Assembly (NCBI GenBank): GCA_002427525.1
Contig: DIRP01000012.1
Coordinates: forward strand, 128,428-192,427
Reading direction: 5' to 3'
DNA from: Bacteroidales bacterium UBA5433
Lineage (GTDB): Bacteria; Bacteroidota; Bacteroidia; Bacteroidales; UBA932
Length of the DNA: 64,000 nucleotides
The position numbers and the translations under genes were made by a program. Positions 17,193 to 26,592 of this stretch are shown piece after piece (position 1 is the first letter of the stretch; each line of letters opens with the position of its first letter). Below the pieces are notes generated by a model that searched no databases, was not told the origin of the DNA, and saw only the letters and a program-made list of their open reading frames with translations.

Positions 17193-17846
17193 TCAATGAA
17201 TGAGCATACGGAGCATATTGGTCAATCCTTTAGTTGCTGCCACCCCCCCCAAAAGCATGATGGCAATTCCCGCCACCCGGTTGATGTACCATAATTGCCT
17301 AAGTCTGAATCGTTTCCTAAAGAGGCTTACAAAAGTGCTCAAAAGAAACCACCAGAGTGTTGCACCTAAAAAAACGCCTAAAAGTATGGCAGATATGATA
17401 AACGAACCTGAACTTCTATCAACAGAGGTACCCAGAAAGGCAAATACCCCAATGATTAGAAACAGGCAGCCCGGATTGGTAAAAGACATAACAAACCCGG
17501 TCAGAAAGTCTTCCCAGAATTTTTTTGACTCCCTGTTTTGCCGAAGCTGTTTAATCGGATTTGAGGAAAAAATGGCAATTCCAATAATCATAAGCGCAAT
17601 TCCACTCACAAAGAACAGCAGATTTTTGTTGGTTTCAATCAGGTTGCTAATAAAAGACAAGCTTAAGATAGCAAGTGACGCATAGATGACATCAGAAGCG
17701 GCAGCTCCTATTCCGGCTACCAGCCCGGATCGTTGTCCTTTGCTCAATGTTCTCTGAATACAGAACAGCCCGGCGGGCCCAAGAGGTACCGATACGGAAA
17801 AACCGGCAATCATTCCCATCAGCAAATTCAGGGGAAAATCATTCAT
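17193..17846 (-). CDS. LysE/RhtB-family exporter
   Basis: 217-residue membrane protein with six hydrophobic segments. The N-terminal motif GFSVSVPLGPAGLFCIQRTLSKGQRSG (read in two parts) is the LysE signature, and SFTNPGCLF in the second half is the matching inner repeat. The family exports amino acids or similar small metabolites; the substrate is unknown. The ATG at 17846 is preferred over a TTG at 17855, because the TTG overlaps the -7 box TAACTTTG (17853-17860). With 6 nt between box and ATG, the mRNA may be leaderless. Confidence 0.88.
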   Translation of the reverse strand: MNDFPLNLLMGMIAGFSVSVPLGPAGLFCIQRTLSKGQRSGLVAGIGAAASDVIYASLAILSLSFISNLIETNKNLLFFVSGIALMIIGIAIFSSNPIKQLRQNRESKKFWEDFLTGFVMSFTNPGCLFLIIGVFAFLGTSVDRSSGSFIISAILLGVFLGATLWWFLLSTFVSLFRKRFRLRQLWYINRVAGIAIMLLGGVAATKGLTNMLRMLIH

Positions 17847-17852
17847 AGCTGA

Positions 17853-17860
17853 CAAAGTTA
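17853..17860 (-). promoter_or_regulatory. -7 box for the lysE-type gene
   Basis: TAACTTTG on the minus strand, 6 nt before the ATG. It is divergent from the lnt box at 17890-17897. Confidence 0.5.
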
Positions 17861-17889
17861 AAAAAAAACAAGGATTTCATTAATATTAG

Positions 17890-17897
17890 TAGATTTG
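17890..17897 (+). promoter_or_regulatory. -7 box for lnt
   Basis: TAGATTTG ends only 4 nt before the lnt ATG at 17902, predicting a leaderless or nearly leaderless mRNA. Confidence 0.5.
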
Positions 17898-17901
17898 TCT
17901 T

Positions 17902-19491
17902 ATGAACTCTGTACGCAAGAACATCATGCTGTCTGCCTTGTCGGGCACATTATTAAGTATTCCGTTTTTAATCCCGCATACCGGCCTTATTATGTTGTTT
18001 GCATTTGTTCCCCTTCTTTGGATGGAACATCTGTTTACAGTCAATGGCCGGAAAGGCTGCTGGAAGTACTATGCCCTGACTTTTTTCCTATGGAATGCAC
18101 TTACTATTTCCTGGATTTCGTATATCACGGTTATTGGCGGTATTCTGGCTGTGCTGGCAAATGCCTTTCAGCCATTTGTAATTTTCGCCATTTTTCGGCG
18201 GGTAAAGAAATGGATCTTGAAAAAGGGAAAACCGGAAATTATTGCCCATGTGTTTTTGGTTGCCTTATGGATTGCCTGGGAATATTTTTATTTTGATGCA
18301 GAAATTACGTTCCCCTGGCTTACCCTTGGTAACGGATTTGCTACCAATATAAGGCTGGTACAGTGGTATGAAGTAACAGGCACACTGGGAGGAAGTCTCT
18401 GGATTTTGTTGGCTAATGTATTTTTTTACTATGGGGTAAAAGGCGCAATCAAAGGCTGGAAGCTTGTGGTTTTTCCGGTGGTATTGTGTATTCCTGTTGT
18501 GTTATCCATCGTAAGGTTTTATACGTATAAAGAACCGCAAGCACCGGTAGAGGTTGTGCTGGTACAACCCAATATCGATCCCGTTCATGAGAAATTTAAT
18601 GCCATGTCGCAGGCACAACAGGATGAAGCAATTCTGGGGCTTGCGCGCTCGGGGTTAACTTCAAATACAAAACTTGTTGTGGCTCCTGAAACATGTATTA
18701 ATGAAGTGTTCGTGGGGAATTTCTTTGCTGCTCCGTCTATGGTGTCTTATAAAGAATTTGTTACCGAGAATCCCCAGACAGCAATAATTTTTGGAGCCAC
18801 TATGTATGGGTTTCATCCTCCTTCCAACCACAAGCCTACCATAGCATCCCGTCCCTATGGCAGCGGTTGGTACGAGGTGTTCAACTCAGCTATCCAGTTA
18901 GACACTACAGATAAGGTGCAATATTACCACAAGTCCAAGCTTGTGGTAGGAGCAGAAAAAATGCCGTATACCGGAGTTTTTCCCTTTATTGAAAAACTGG
19001 CTCCCAAGTTTGGAGGTGCATCCGGGACATTGGGAACTCAGAGCGAAAGAACTGTTTTTACTTTAGAGGAACAGGGTGTTTCCACAGGAGTTGCCATCTG
19101 TTTTGAATCTGTTTTTGGTGAATTTTATGCAGGTTATGTAAAAAAAGGAGCCAATCTGATGGCTGTGATTACAAATGACGGTTGGTGGGGGAATACGCCC
19201 GGATACAGGCAACATGTAAGTTATGCATCGTTGCGGGCCATAGAAACAAGGCGCAGTGTTGCTCATTGTGCCAATACCGGGATTTCTGCTCTCATCAACC
19301 AAAAAGGGGAACGTATTGTAGAATCAGGATGGTGGGTCCCGGCTGTGTTAAGAGATACCGTTAATTTAAACAACAAACTAACACCTTACGTCAGGTACGG
19401 AGATTGGATAGGGCGTATTGCCTGCTGGGTTTTGCTCTTTTTAAGTATCTATTCACTGATTTGCGCATTTCCATCCCGCAAAAGAGGATGA
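17902..19491 (+). CDS. lnt: Apolipoprotein N-acyltransferase
   Basis: 529 residues. Six or seven N-terminal membrane helices (to about residue 210) are followed by a periplasmic nitrilase-type domain and a last helix. The catalytic Glu-Lys-Cys triad is visible in VVAPETCINE, in KSKLVVGAEKMPY and in GVAICFESVFGEF. It transfers the third acyl chain to the N-terminal Cys of lipoproteins in the inner membrane. This fits the many lipoproteins in this window. Its 3' end overlaps the convergent UbiD-family gene by 43 bp. Confidence 0.95.
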   Translation: MNSVRKNIMLSALSGTLLSIPFLIPHTGLIMLFAFVPLLWMEHLFTVNGRKGCWKYYALTFFLWNALTISWISYITVIGGILAVLANAFQPFVIFAIFRRVKKWILKKGKPEIIAHVFLVALWIAWEYFYFDAEITFPWLTLGNGFATNIRLVQWYEVTGTLGGSLWILLANVFFYYGVKGAIKGWKLVVFPVVLCIPVVLSIVRFYTYKEPQAPVEVVLVQPNIDPVHEKFNAMSQAQQDEAILGLARSGLTSNTKLVVAPETCINEVFVGNFFAAPSMVSYKEFVTENPQTAIIFGATMYGFHPPSNHKPTIASRPYGSGWYEVFNSAIQLDTTDKVQYYHKSKLVVGAEKMPYTGVFPFIEKLAPKFGGASGTLGTQSERTVFTLEEQGVSTGVAICFESVFGEFYAGYVKKGANLMAVITNDGWWGNTPGYRQHVSYASLRAIETRRSVAHCANTGISALINQKGERIVESGWWVPAVLRDTVNLNNKLTPYVRYGDWIGRIACWVLLFLSIYSLICAFPSRKRG

Positions 19492-21200
19492 AGGACGCGT
19501 GATGGTGAAGGAATAAAATCACCGATTTTTAACCGCTCCCAGTAGTTGTCAACAACCTGAATAACTTTCATAGAAGAACAGCATATATTAGGCCAGGGTC
19601 TTGTACCTTCTTTGGTACTTCCTGTTTTTATAGAGGCATCTACATACAATATGCCATCACGGATATGTATGTCCCGGAGGGGATCAGTGTTGGGTACGGC
19701 CAGCCAAAGGCATAGAAAGAGGTCGTCCAGGTTAACCTGATCATCAACAGCAATCAGTATGCGGGCTTGTGTTTGTTCCGGTGACGGACTTGCCTGGGAT
19801 TTGTGATAAAACTCAAATGCTTTGCCGGCAACCGGAATTGTTGCTTCGGATATGTTGTTTTTGCAGGTGGCATCAAGGCAGAGTTTTCCTCCGAATCCTC
19901 TTTGCATAGCTGCATGATCTGTTACGCTTAGCGGTCCCTGGCTTAAAAAAGTGTCTGTGTTCGGATTGTAATATTTGCTGATACAATCATTCACTTTTAA
20001 AGGGTTGTGAACATCTGTGTTGCTATCAACAACAATCAGTAGTTTATTAAGCGCAGCCTGATCGGATCCCCAGAATGCATGTGCGGTTTTTTCCACCTGT
20101 CCGGGATAAAACTTGTTTATTCCCACAATAGCTACAGTACCTTGCTTGCAAAAATGAGGAAAACATAATTTTTTTACCTGCCGGTCAACGGAATTTTCAA
20201 TACCGGCTTCTACCATGGTAGAAAGGGCTTTCGTAAGAAAACCCCTGGTTGTATGCAGCCCGATACTTGGGATGAGAACAGGAATGTGTGCGTTTTTTCT
20301 GTGGGTAATACACGTGACATGAACCAGGGGCTCTTCACCTCCAACAGAATAGAACCCGGTATTGTTTCCGCATGCTGCAGCCGGTACCAGTTGTGCATTT
20401 TTATCTATGTACCCTTCAATGACCAGGTCACAATTCTCCGGAACCTCTATGGGTTGGCTTAAACAAGGTACTTTTACGACGGCTTTCTTTCGAATGTACC
20501 CTCCCAGTAAAAAAGGTTCCATTTCACCGGAACGCGGAATAAGGCCGGAAAGACAGTACAACGGATCTCCTCCCAGAAAGAAAGCAACAGGGACCCTTCC
20601 CATGGGAGAATTGTGAAAGGAATGACCAGCCAGCGAGCTCGGTTCAAAGCTTACCTGAAAAGTAGAGCGTGAATGCCAGAGAAGACGTGTGGAGCTCACG
20701 GCATATTGAGCAGAAATCGGGTTTTTAATAACCATGGGAACTTCATGCAGGCTGTATGCTTCATCAAAAGTCCTGTTTTTTAAGAAAGGTATTCTGTTTA
20801 AGTCCGGAGGGAAAATGGCAACTTCCTGATAACTGCCTACGTCACTAGTTCTGGGGAAGAACTGGCTCACTTCATTAAAAAGAGACTTTCTGGAGTGGCG
20901 ACTAATAGCCTGGTTGTGCGTGAGTGTATCATAAAAATCCACAATTTTTGTACTTACCTCTTCCATGCTTTTCATTTCAAAAGAGAGGGCAATTCTTTTT
21001 TCGGAAGTGAAAAGGTTGGTAATAATAGGAAAGTCAGTACCGGTGTTATTGAACAACAAAGCTTTGCCACCATTTGGAGCGCTGGCTTCTCTGTCTGTAA
21101 TTTCTGCAATTTCCAGGTTGGGATCTACAAAACGGCTGATGGTTTTAAGTTCTCCTTTTTCCGATAAAACTTTCAGATAATCCTTAAAATAGTACGTCAT
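19449..21200 (-). CDS. UbiD-family decarboxylase
   Basis: 583 residues, normal size for UbiD enzymes, which use prenylated FMN to remove carboxyl groups from unsaturated or aromatic acids. Recognisable blocks are NNTGTDFPIITNLF, NPISAQYAVSSTRLLWHSRSTFQVS, PEHCD-type segment VPENCDLVIEG and GFGGKLCLDATCK. Bacteroidota genomes carry such a gene, often labelled menaquinone-related because of similarity to the futalosine-pathway decarboxylase. With menA nearby, a quinone-related role is possible but unproven. The last gene of a coaD/thioredoxin-like/ubiD run; 4-bp overlap with the gene before it. No UbiX (flavin prenyltransferase) is seen in the window. Confidence 0.85.
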   Translation of the reverse strand: MTYYFKDYLKVLSEKGELKTISRFVDPNLEIAEITDREASAPNGGKALLFNNTGTDFPIITNLFTSEKRIALSFEMKSMEEVSTKIVDFYDTLTHNQAISRHSRKSLFNEVSQFFPRTSDVGSYQEVAIFPPDLNRIPFLKNRTFDEAYSLHEVPMVIKNPISAQYAVSSTRLLWHSRSTFQVSFEPSSLAGHSFHNSPMGRVPVAFFLGGDPLYCLSGLIPRSGEMEPFLLGGYIRKKAVVKVPCLSQPIEVPENCDLVIEGYIDKNAQLVPAAACGNNTGFYSVGGEEPLVHVTCITHRKNAHIPVLIPSIGLHTTRGFLTKALSTMVEAGIENSVDRQVKKLCFPHFCKQGTVAIVGINKFYPGQVEKTAHAFWGSDQAALNKLLIVVDSNTDVHNPLKVNDCISKYYNPNTDTFLSQGPLSVTDHAAMQRGFGGKLCLDATCKNNISEATIPVAGKAFEFYHKSQASPSPEQTQARILIAVDDQVNLDDLFLCLWLAVPNTDPLRDIHIRDGILYVDASIKTGSTKEGTRPWPNICCSSMKVIQVVDNYWERLKIGDFIPSPSRVLHPLLRDGNAQISE

Positions 21201-22918
21201 AAAGTAGTGTCCATTAGCTGATTAAATATAAAAACAAGGTCATTTGGCGAAAGGTAATCGGCAATGATTCCTTTTTCTTTATCCAAAAGCATGATTAAAG
21301 GGATGTCGTTTGTGTTGAAATGCGAATAAATGCGATCATCATTAGCCGGATTCCATACATTTATCCATTCCGAATAATTTCCTTCTGCAAGCCATTTTCT
21401 CCAGGAAAGATAATCAGAACCCGTATATACTGCAAAGACCATTACTTCACTTTCTTTAGCAGCTGTGAACATGCTGTAAAGAAGGGCCGTTACTTCTCCA
21501 CACGACGCACAGGAAGGATCATACAGATAGAGTATGGTGTAAGGGGCGGTTACATCATACAAGGCGTACGTACTTCCATTTTCTGTGGTGAGTACCAGGT
21601 TGGGTGCACGGGGAAGGACAAACGGCTTCTGTTTTTGGTCTGAAATCATTTTTTCCAGGGTCTCTGCTCCCATATCCCTTCCGATGATGGTTTTTTCTTT
21701 GTTGAGTAAATACAACTTTGGGGTATGGGTTACATTAAATTTTTCCGGGAATCCCGAGTTCAATTCAGGATCCCATAAGGTAATCCAGTTTTGCGGAAAA
21801 AAATCTGTGTATTGCAGCAGAATGTCTTTGTTGTCACCGGTATAAACGGCAACAAATTGCACATCCGATACATCCTCTTTTCCTGAAAACTCAATAAGCT
21901 TAAGCAGTTGGCTGCTGCATGCCGGGCAGTTGTCTTCAAAGAAAATGAGAACGGTAAACGGAGCTTTCAGCCGGTTTACGTTGTGCAGTTTGCCATACAC
22001 GTCGGGCAAAATTAATTCCGGAGCCGTCATCCCGGGCAGGCAATGCTTGTTAAACCGAACAAAAGTTTCTATTTCCCGTTGTAGTTCACTATCTGTGCTA
22101 AGTAACGAATCTTCCGGAAACCACCGGGTTGCCAAATGAAATGCAATACGCTCCATTCCCAGAATGTCACTGGAATAAAACAAAGAAAATAAGTAGCGTG
22201 TTACATAAGACCGTACACGGGGATGCATTTCCATTTCCAGGATTCTGTCGGTATGTTGTATGAGCGTTTCCGGAGAGGATGCCCGTTGGTGGTTGACATA
22301 TTCATTCAGACGTAAGGGAAGGATGGCTGTATTCAGTATACGGGGGTCAGTAAAATCAATATAACCCAGGTAGTCTACGGGGTGGCTTTTTGCCGAGAGG
22401 ACCGGGGTGAAAACATTCTTGGCAATGATGGCCAGCAGGGTTCCTTTGTGTTGTTCTGCCAGGAATTCCGTGTACTCTCTAATGGTGGCTTCCAGACGTA
22501 TTACCTCCGGCAGGGCCTGAGGTGAATTGGCGGCTTCGTCTGCCAACCGGTTTAACCGCGCGTATTGTTCTTGCAGGAACCGGTAGAAACGCAGGTAGGT
22601 ATTGTTTTCTTCAGAACCTTCTACCCTTACATCATATACCCTTCCTTCCTGCAGGCCGGCATGAAATGTCATATCTATGGGATCTTGCGAGGAAATCAGA
22701 AAATTAAACAGACGGATGTTGTTCTGCACAAACATATATTGTCCCGGTTCCGGTGTTTTTGTTGCCTCAAAAACCACACAACCTCTGTAGTCCGGATACA
22801 GTGTGTCAACAGGAACAATATGTTCTCCCTGTTGTACTGCCAGGATTACAGGAGAACTGCCACCACCACTCAGGCATAGCGTAATATGGCATAATGCGGC
22901 AAGAAAAACAGACAGCAT
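21197..22918 (-). CDS. Secreted protein with two TlpA-like thioredoxin domains
   Basis: 573 residues. A signal peptide (MLSVFLAALCHITLCLSGG) leads to an N-terminal region like DUF4369/DUF5106 proteins (about 25-280). Two thioredoxin-fold domains follow, each with a CxxC motif: NCPACSSQLLKL (about residue 336) and PSCASCGEVTALL (about 470). Each also has the cis-proline strand of the fold (VTHTPKLYLLNKEK and TNDIPLIMLLDKEK). It probably acts on thiols in the periplasm or on the outer membrane. A tandem arrangement is less usual than the single-domain TlpA/ResA form. It lies between coaD (8 nt upstream) and ubiD (4-bp overlap). Confidence 0.8.
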   Translation of the reverse strand: MLSVFLAALCHITLCLSGGGSSPVILAVQQGEHIVPVDTLYPDYRGCVVFEATKTPEPGQYMFVQNNIRLFNFLISSQDPIDMTFHAGLQEGRVYDVRVEGSEENNTYLRFYRFLQEQYARLNRLADEAANSPQALPEVIRLEATIREYTEFLAEQHKGTLLAIIAKNVFTPVLSAKSHPVDYLGYIDFTDPRILNTAILPLRLNEYVNHQRASSPETLIQHTDRILEMEMHPRVRSYVTRYLFSLFYSSDILGMERIAFHLATRWFPEDSLLSTDSELQREIETFVRFNKHCLPGMTAPELILPDVYGKLHNVNRLKAPFTVLIFFEDNCPACSSQLLKLIEFSGKEDVSDVQFVAVYTGDNKDILLQYTDFFPQNWITLWDPELNSGFPEKFNVTHTPKLYLLNKEKTIIGRDMGAETLEKMISDQKQKPFVLPRAPNLVLTTENGSTYALYDVTAPYTILYLYDPSCASCGEVTALLYSMFTAAKESEVMVFAVYTGSDYLSWRKWLAEGNYSEWINVWNPANDDRIYSHFNTNDIPLIMLLDKEKGIIADYLSPNDLVFIFNQLMDTTL

Positions 22919-22926
22919 GAAAGCTT

Positions 22927-23403
22927 TTAAATTTCTAAAAATGTTTTTAAATCAATACCACCGGGGAGCATACAGCTGGCATCCCCTCCGTTAAGAAGCA
23001 CATCCCGTACCACGGTGGAAGAAATAAAAGAATATTTGGGCCCCGAGGGAATAAAAATGGTTTGGATTTCAGGGGCCATTTTAGAATTGACCTGAGCAAT
23101 GACCTGTTCCAGTTCAAAATCAGTTGTTGTGCGGATGCCTCTAAAAATAAAGTTGTAGTTGTTTTTTCTGCAAAAATCAACCGTCAGCCCGTTGAAAGAA
23201 CAGACGTCAACACCAGGCAGGTCTTTTACTACTTCTTTAATCATGGCGACCCTGGCTTCCGGGGTAAACAAGCTTACTTTTTGTTGGTTGACGCCTACAG
23301 CAACTACAATTTTGTCAAAAAGCTTACGGGCAGATAATAAGACATCCAGGTGTCCCAATGTAAAAGGATCGAATGACCCCGGGAAAACAGCTATTTTTTC
23401 CAT
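22927..23403 (-). CDS. coaD: Phosphopantetheine adenylyltransferase
   Basis: 158 residues, standard length. The nucleotidyltransferase motif appears as PGSFDPFTLGHLDVL (T/HxGH type), with RGIRTTTDFELE in the middle and SFISSTVVRD (ISSTxxR) near the end. It catalyses the fourth step of coenzyme A synthesis, from 4'-phosphopantetheine and ATP to dephospho-CoA. A -7 box at 23429-23436 indicates that it begins the coaD/thioredoxin-like/ubiD transcript. Confidence 0.96.
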   Translation of the reverse strand: MEKIAVFPGSFDPFTLGHLDVLLSARKLFDKIVVAVGVNQQKVSLFTPEARVAMIKEVVKDLPGVDVCSFNGLTVDFCRKNNYNFIFRGIRTTTDFELEQVIAQVNSKMAPEIQTIFIPSGPKYSFISSTVVRDVLLNGGDASCMLPGGIDLKTFLEI

Positions 23404-23428
23404 GAGCAGTCAGGATTTGATTCAGCAT

Positions 23429-23436
23429 CAAAAGTA
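23429..23436 (-). promoter_or_regulatory. -7 box for coaD
   Basis: TACTTTTG on the minus strand, ending 25 nt before the coaD ATG, in the 58-bp gap after ung. Confidence 0.45.
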
Positions 23437-23461
23437 AGAAAAATAATGGAGAACCTTGTTT

Positions 23462-24130
23462 TTACAGGCTCCATTCAATGGGATCAACTCCTTTTGACGT
23501 AAGGTACGCATTTGTTGAGGAAAAAGGTCTGGAACCTAAAAAGGCACCACGTGCCAGAGGGGAGGGGTGGGCTGCTTCCAGAACACAATGTCTGGAGGTG
23601 TCAATCAAATGCTTCTTGTTGCGGGCAAAATTACCCCACAACAAAAAAACAACATGGTCTTTTTGTTCAGAAACAGTACGTATCACGGCATCTGTAAACT
23701 CCATCCATCCTGCATTGGCATGCGAGGCGGGACTTCCTGCTCTTACGGTCAGAATAGCATTGAGCAACAGAACACCTTCCCGCGCCCAGTTTTCCAGGCA
23801 ACCGTGATGGGGTGGGAGAATATTCAAATCTGACTGAAGTTCAGTAAAAATAGTATGCAACGAAGGAGGTTTGGCCACACCCAAGGGGACAGAAAAGGAA
23901 AGACCGTGTGCCTGACCCGGTCTGTGGTAGGGATCCTGTCCCAGCAGAAGTACCTTAAGGCGGGAGAAAGGCGTAAGTTCAAAGGCATTGAATATAAGAT
24001 TACCCGGGGGATAGATTGTTTTGCCTTCCCGTTTTTCTTTGTGAAGGAAAGAAACCAGATTTTCAAAGTAAGGCTTTGAAAACTCCGGCTTCAGCACTTC
24101 TTTCCAACCCGGTTCAATCCGGACATCCAT
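23462..24130 (-). CDS. ung: Uracil-DNA glycosylase (family 1)
   Basis: 222 residues. The water-activating motif GQDPYHRPGQAHGLSFS, the central LLLNAILTVRAGSPASHA and the C-terminal HPSPLARGAF loop that inserts into the minor groove are all intact. It removes uracil from DNA to start base-excision repair. Its ATG follows the lon stop codon with no spacer, so the two are translationally close. mutY, another base-excision glycosylase, heads the same run of minus-strand genes. Confidence 0.97.
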   Translation of the reverse strand: MDVRIEPGWKEVLKPEFSKPYFENLVSFLHKEKREGKTIYPPGNLIFNAFELTPFSRLKVLLLGQDPYHRPGQAHGLSFSVPLGVAKPPSLHTIFTELQSDLNILPPHHGCLENWAREGVLLLNAILTVRAGSPASHANAGWMEFTDAVIRTVSEQKDHVVFLLWGNFARNKKHLIDTSRHCVLEAAHPSPLARGAFLGSRPFSSTNAYLTSKGVDPIEWSL

Positions 24131-26524
24131 TTAGAGCACGTAATTAATGACTTCCGGTATGGTCTTCATAAACTTGAATTCCAAACCTTTAATAAAATCA
24201 GGATTTATTTCTTCAATGTCTTTTTTGTTGTCGTCTGACAAAATGATGGTCTTGATTCCCGACCGTTTAGCTGCCAGGATTTTTTCTTTAATGCCTCCAA
24301 CAGGCAACAGCCTGCCGCGTAACGTGATTTCTGCCGTCATGGCAACCCCTTGAAGAATGCATTTGTTTTTTAAGGCACTGGCAATGGAACAAATCATGGT
24401 AATTCCTGCAGAAGGCCCGTCTTTGGGAATAGCTCCTTCCGGTACGTGCATATGGATGTCTGTAGTGGCAAATATTTCAGGATCCAGGTCCAGCAGACTT
24501 GCATTGGCTTTCAGGTACTGTTGAGCAATAATGGCAGATTCTTTCATGACATCTCCCAGGTTTCCGGTTGTTGTCAGCGTACCCTTTCCTTTGCTCAGGC
24601 TGGATTCAACAAAAAGAATTTCTCCGCCCACTTCTGTCCAGGCCAGGCCTGTTACAACCCCCGGAAACTCATTCCCTTTCTGAACATCTTGAATTATGCG
24701 CTGAACGCCCAGGATATCCCGTACTGTATCGGGGCTGATTCTGGGGTTGTACTCTTCTTCCATAGCAATCTTTTTGGCAACATGCCGGGCTATTTTGGCC
24801 AGTTGTTTCTCCAGGTTTCTTACGCCGGATTCCCGGGTATATTCGTTGATGATTACATCTATGGCTTGTTTCCCCAGCCTGAGTTGTTCAGGTTTTAGAC
24901 CGTGAGCTTTTAATTGCTTGGGTAACAGGTGTTTCTGAGCTATTTGCCGTTTTTCTTCTGCCAGGTATCCGTGAATGGGAATCATTTCCATACGGTCACG
25001 CAAAGCGGGTTGAATGCTACCTATATTGTTGGCGGTAGTAATGAACAGTACTTTGGAGAGGTCGTAGTCCACATCAAGGTAATTGTCATGGAAGCTGTTG
25101 TTTTGATCCGGATCCAGCACTTCCAGCAAAGCCGAGGACGGGTCTCCCCTGAAGTCTGTGCCCACTTTGTCAATTTCATCCAGAATAATAACGGGGTTGG
25201 AGGATTTGCTGCGCTTGATGCTTTGAATAATCCTTCCGGGCATAGCACCAATGTAGGTTCTTCTGTGGCCGCGAATTTCGGATTCGTCGTGCAAACCTCC
25301 CAATGAAATGCGTGCAAAGTTTCTTCCAAGTGCCCGGGCAACCGACCTGCCTAACGATGTTTTACCTACTCCCGGAGGACCGTAAAGGCATAAAATAGGA
25401 GATTTCATATCTCCTTTGAGCTTCAGAACGGCCAGGTGTTCCAGGATTCTTTCTTTTACAGTGTCCAGACCGGAGTGATCCCGGTCCAGGATCCTGCGGG
25501 CACGTTTCAGATCCAGGTTGTCTTTGGTGTATTCACTCCAGGGGAGGTCAATCATAAGCTGCAGGTAATTGAGCTGGATGGCATAGTCGGGTTGGTTGGG
25601 ATTGGCTCGCTCCAGCTTTTGGACTTCTTTTTCAAAAATCTCGGCAATTTCTTTGCCCCATTTCTTTTTTGCTCCTTTTTCCCGCAGTTCCTCAATCTCT
25701 TCCATATCCTGGCTCAGCCCCAGTTCGTCCTGAATGGTTTTCAACTGGTTGCTGAGGTAATACTCTTTTTGTTGCTGGTCAATTTCTCCCCTGACTTTCT
25801 GGTGGATTTGTTCTTTAAATTTTAACAGTTCCAGTTGTTTGTACAGCAATTCCAAAAGGCGGGAAGCCCGCTCTTTGAGAGAATCCATGGTCAGCAAGGT
25901 GATTTTTTCCTGAATGCCATCCAGGTAAACATTGGAAGCAACAAAATTAATCAGGAAATCGTCCTTGTCAATGTTTTTAAGGGCAAATTCTGCTTCACGC
26001 GGGATGTTGGGAGTCAGCTGAAAGATTTGTGCAGCCACATCTTTTATTCCTTCCACAAGGGCTCTGTAGCTGTTGTCGTCTTCCCGGGGGAGGATATCGG
26101 ACAGGTAATTTACTTCTGCCGCAAAATAAGGATCCCGTTGAACCATACGGTTTACCTTAAAGCGCCGGGAGCCATGCAATATAACGGTAATGCCACCTTC
26201 CGGCATTTCAATGATTTTCAGTATTTTTGCCAGACAGCCGTATGTACTTATCTTGTCTTCTTCCGGATCGTCTTCCAGTGGATCCGCCTGGGTTACTGCA
26301 CCTACCCACCTGTCGCTTTCAAAACTTTCCCGCACCAGTTTGGTAGATTTGGCCCTGCCTACTGTTATGGGAATCAGCGTTCCGGGGAAAACAACAGCAT
26401 TGCGCAGTACCAGCAAGGGAAGAACTTGTGGTAAATTGTCTTCTTTGAGGGTGTCGGGTGTTTCATCCATCTCCGCATCCATTAAGGGAATTACGGTCAT
26501 TTTATCGCTTAGAATCATGTTCAT
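24131..26524 (-). CDS. lon: ATP-dependent Lon protease
   Basis: 797 residues, normal for bacterial LonA. An N-terminal substrate-binding domain (LPLLVLRNAVVFPGTLIPI...) is followed by a coiled linker, an AAA+ module (Walker A GPPGVGKTSLGRS, Walker B VIILDEIDKVG) and the peptidase domain with catalytic Ser in PKDGPSAGITM and Lys in VGGIKEKILAAKRSG. It degrades misfolded and regulatory proteins. A start at an ATG 6 nt further in is also possible. A partial -7 box (TCATTTTG, 26580-26587) lies upstream, in the 68-bp gap after the Omp85 gene. Confidence 0.97.
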   Translation of the reverse strand: MNMILSDKMTVIPLMDAEMDETPDTLKEDNLPQVLPLLVLRNAVVFPGTLIPITVGRAKSTKLVRESFESDRWVGAVTQADPLEDDPEEDKISTYGCLAKILKIIEMPEGGITVILHGSRRFKVNRMVQRDPYFAAEVNYLSDILPREDDNSYRALVEGIKDVAAQIFQLTPNIPREAEFALKNIDKDDFLINFVASNVYLDGIQEKITLLTMDSLKERASRLLELLYKQLELLKFKEQIHQKVRGEIDQQQKEYYLSNQLKTIQDELGLSQDMEEIEELREKGAKKKWGKEIAEIFEKEVQKLERANPNQPDYAIQLNYLQLMIDLPWSEYTKDNLDLKRARRILDRDHSGLDTVKERILEHLAVLKLKGDMKSPILCLYGPPGVGKTSLGRSVARALGRNFARISLGGLHDESEIRGHRRTYIGAMPGRIIQSIKRSKSSNPVIILDEIDKVGTDFRGDPSSALLEVLDPDQNNSFHDNYLDVDYDLSKVLFITTANNIGSIQPALRDRMEMIPIHGYLAEEKRQIAQKHLLPKQLKAHGLKPEQLRLGKQAIDVIINEYTRESGVRNLEKQLAKIARHVAKKIAMEEEYNPRISPDTVRDILGVQRIIQDVQKGNEFPGVVTGLAWTEVGGEILFVESSLSKGKGTLTTTGNLGDVMKESAIIAQQYLKANASLLDLDPEIFATTDIHMHVPEGAIPKDGPSAGITMICSIASALKNKCILQGVAMTAEITLRGRLLPVGGIKEKILAAKRSGIKTIILSDDNKKDIEEINPDFIKGLEFKFMKTIPEVINYVL

Positions 26525-26592
26525 ATCTTATCTGATCACTCCTATTACAGTCAATCTTCGTGCCATAGCAGGTTGCTGACAAAATGACCGAT

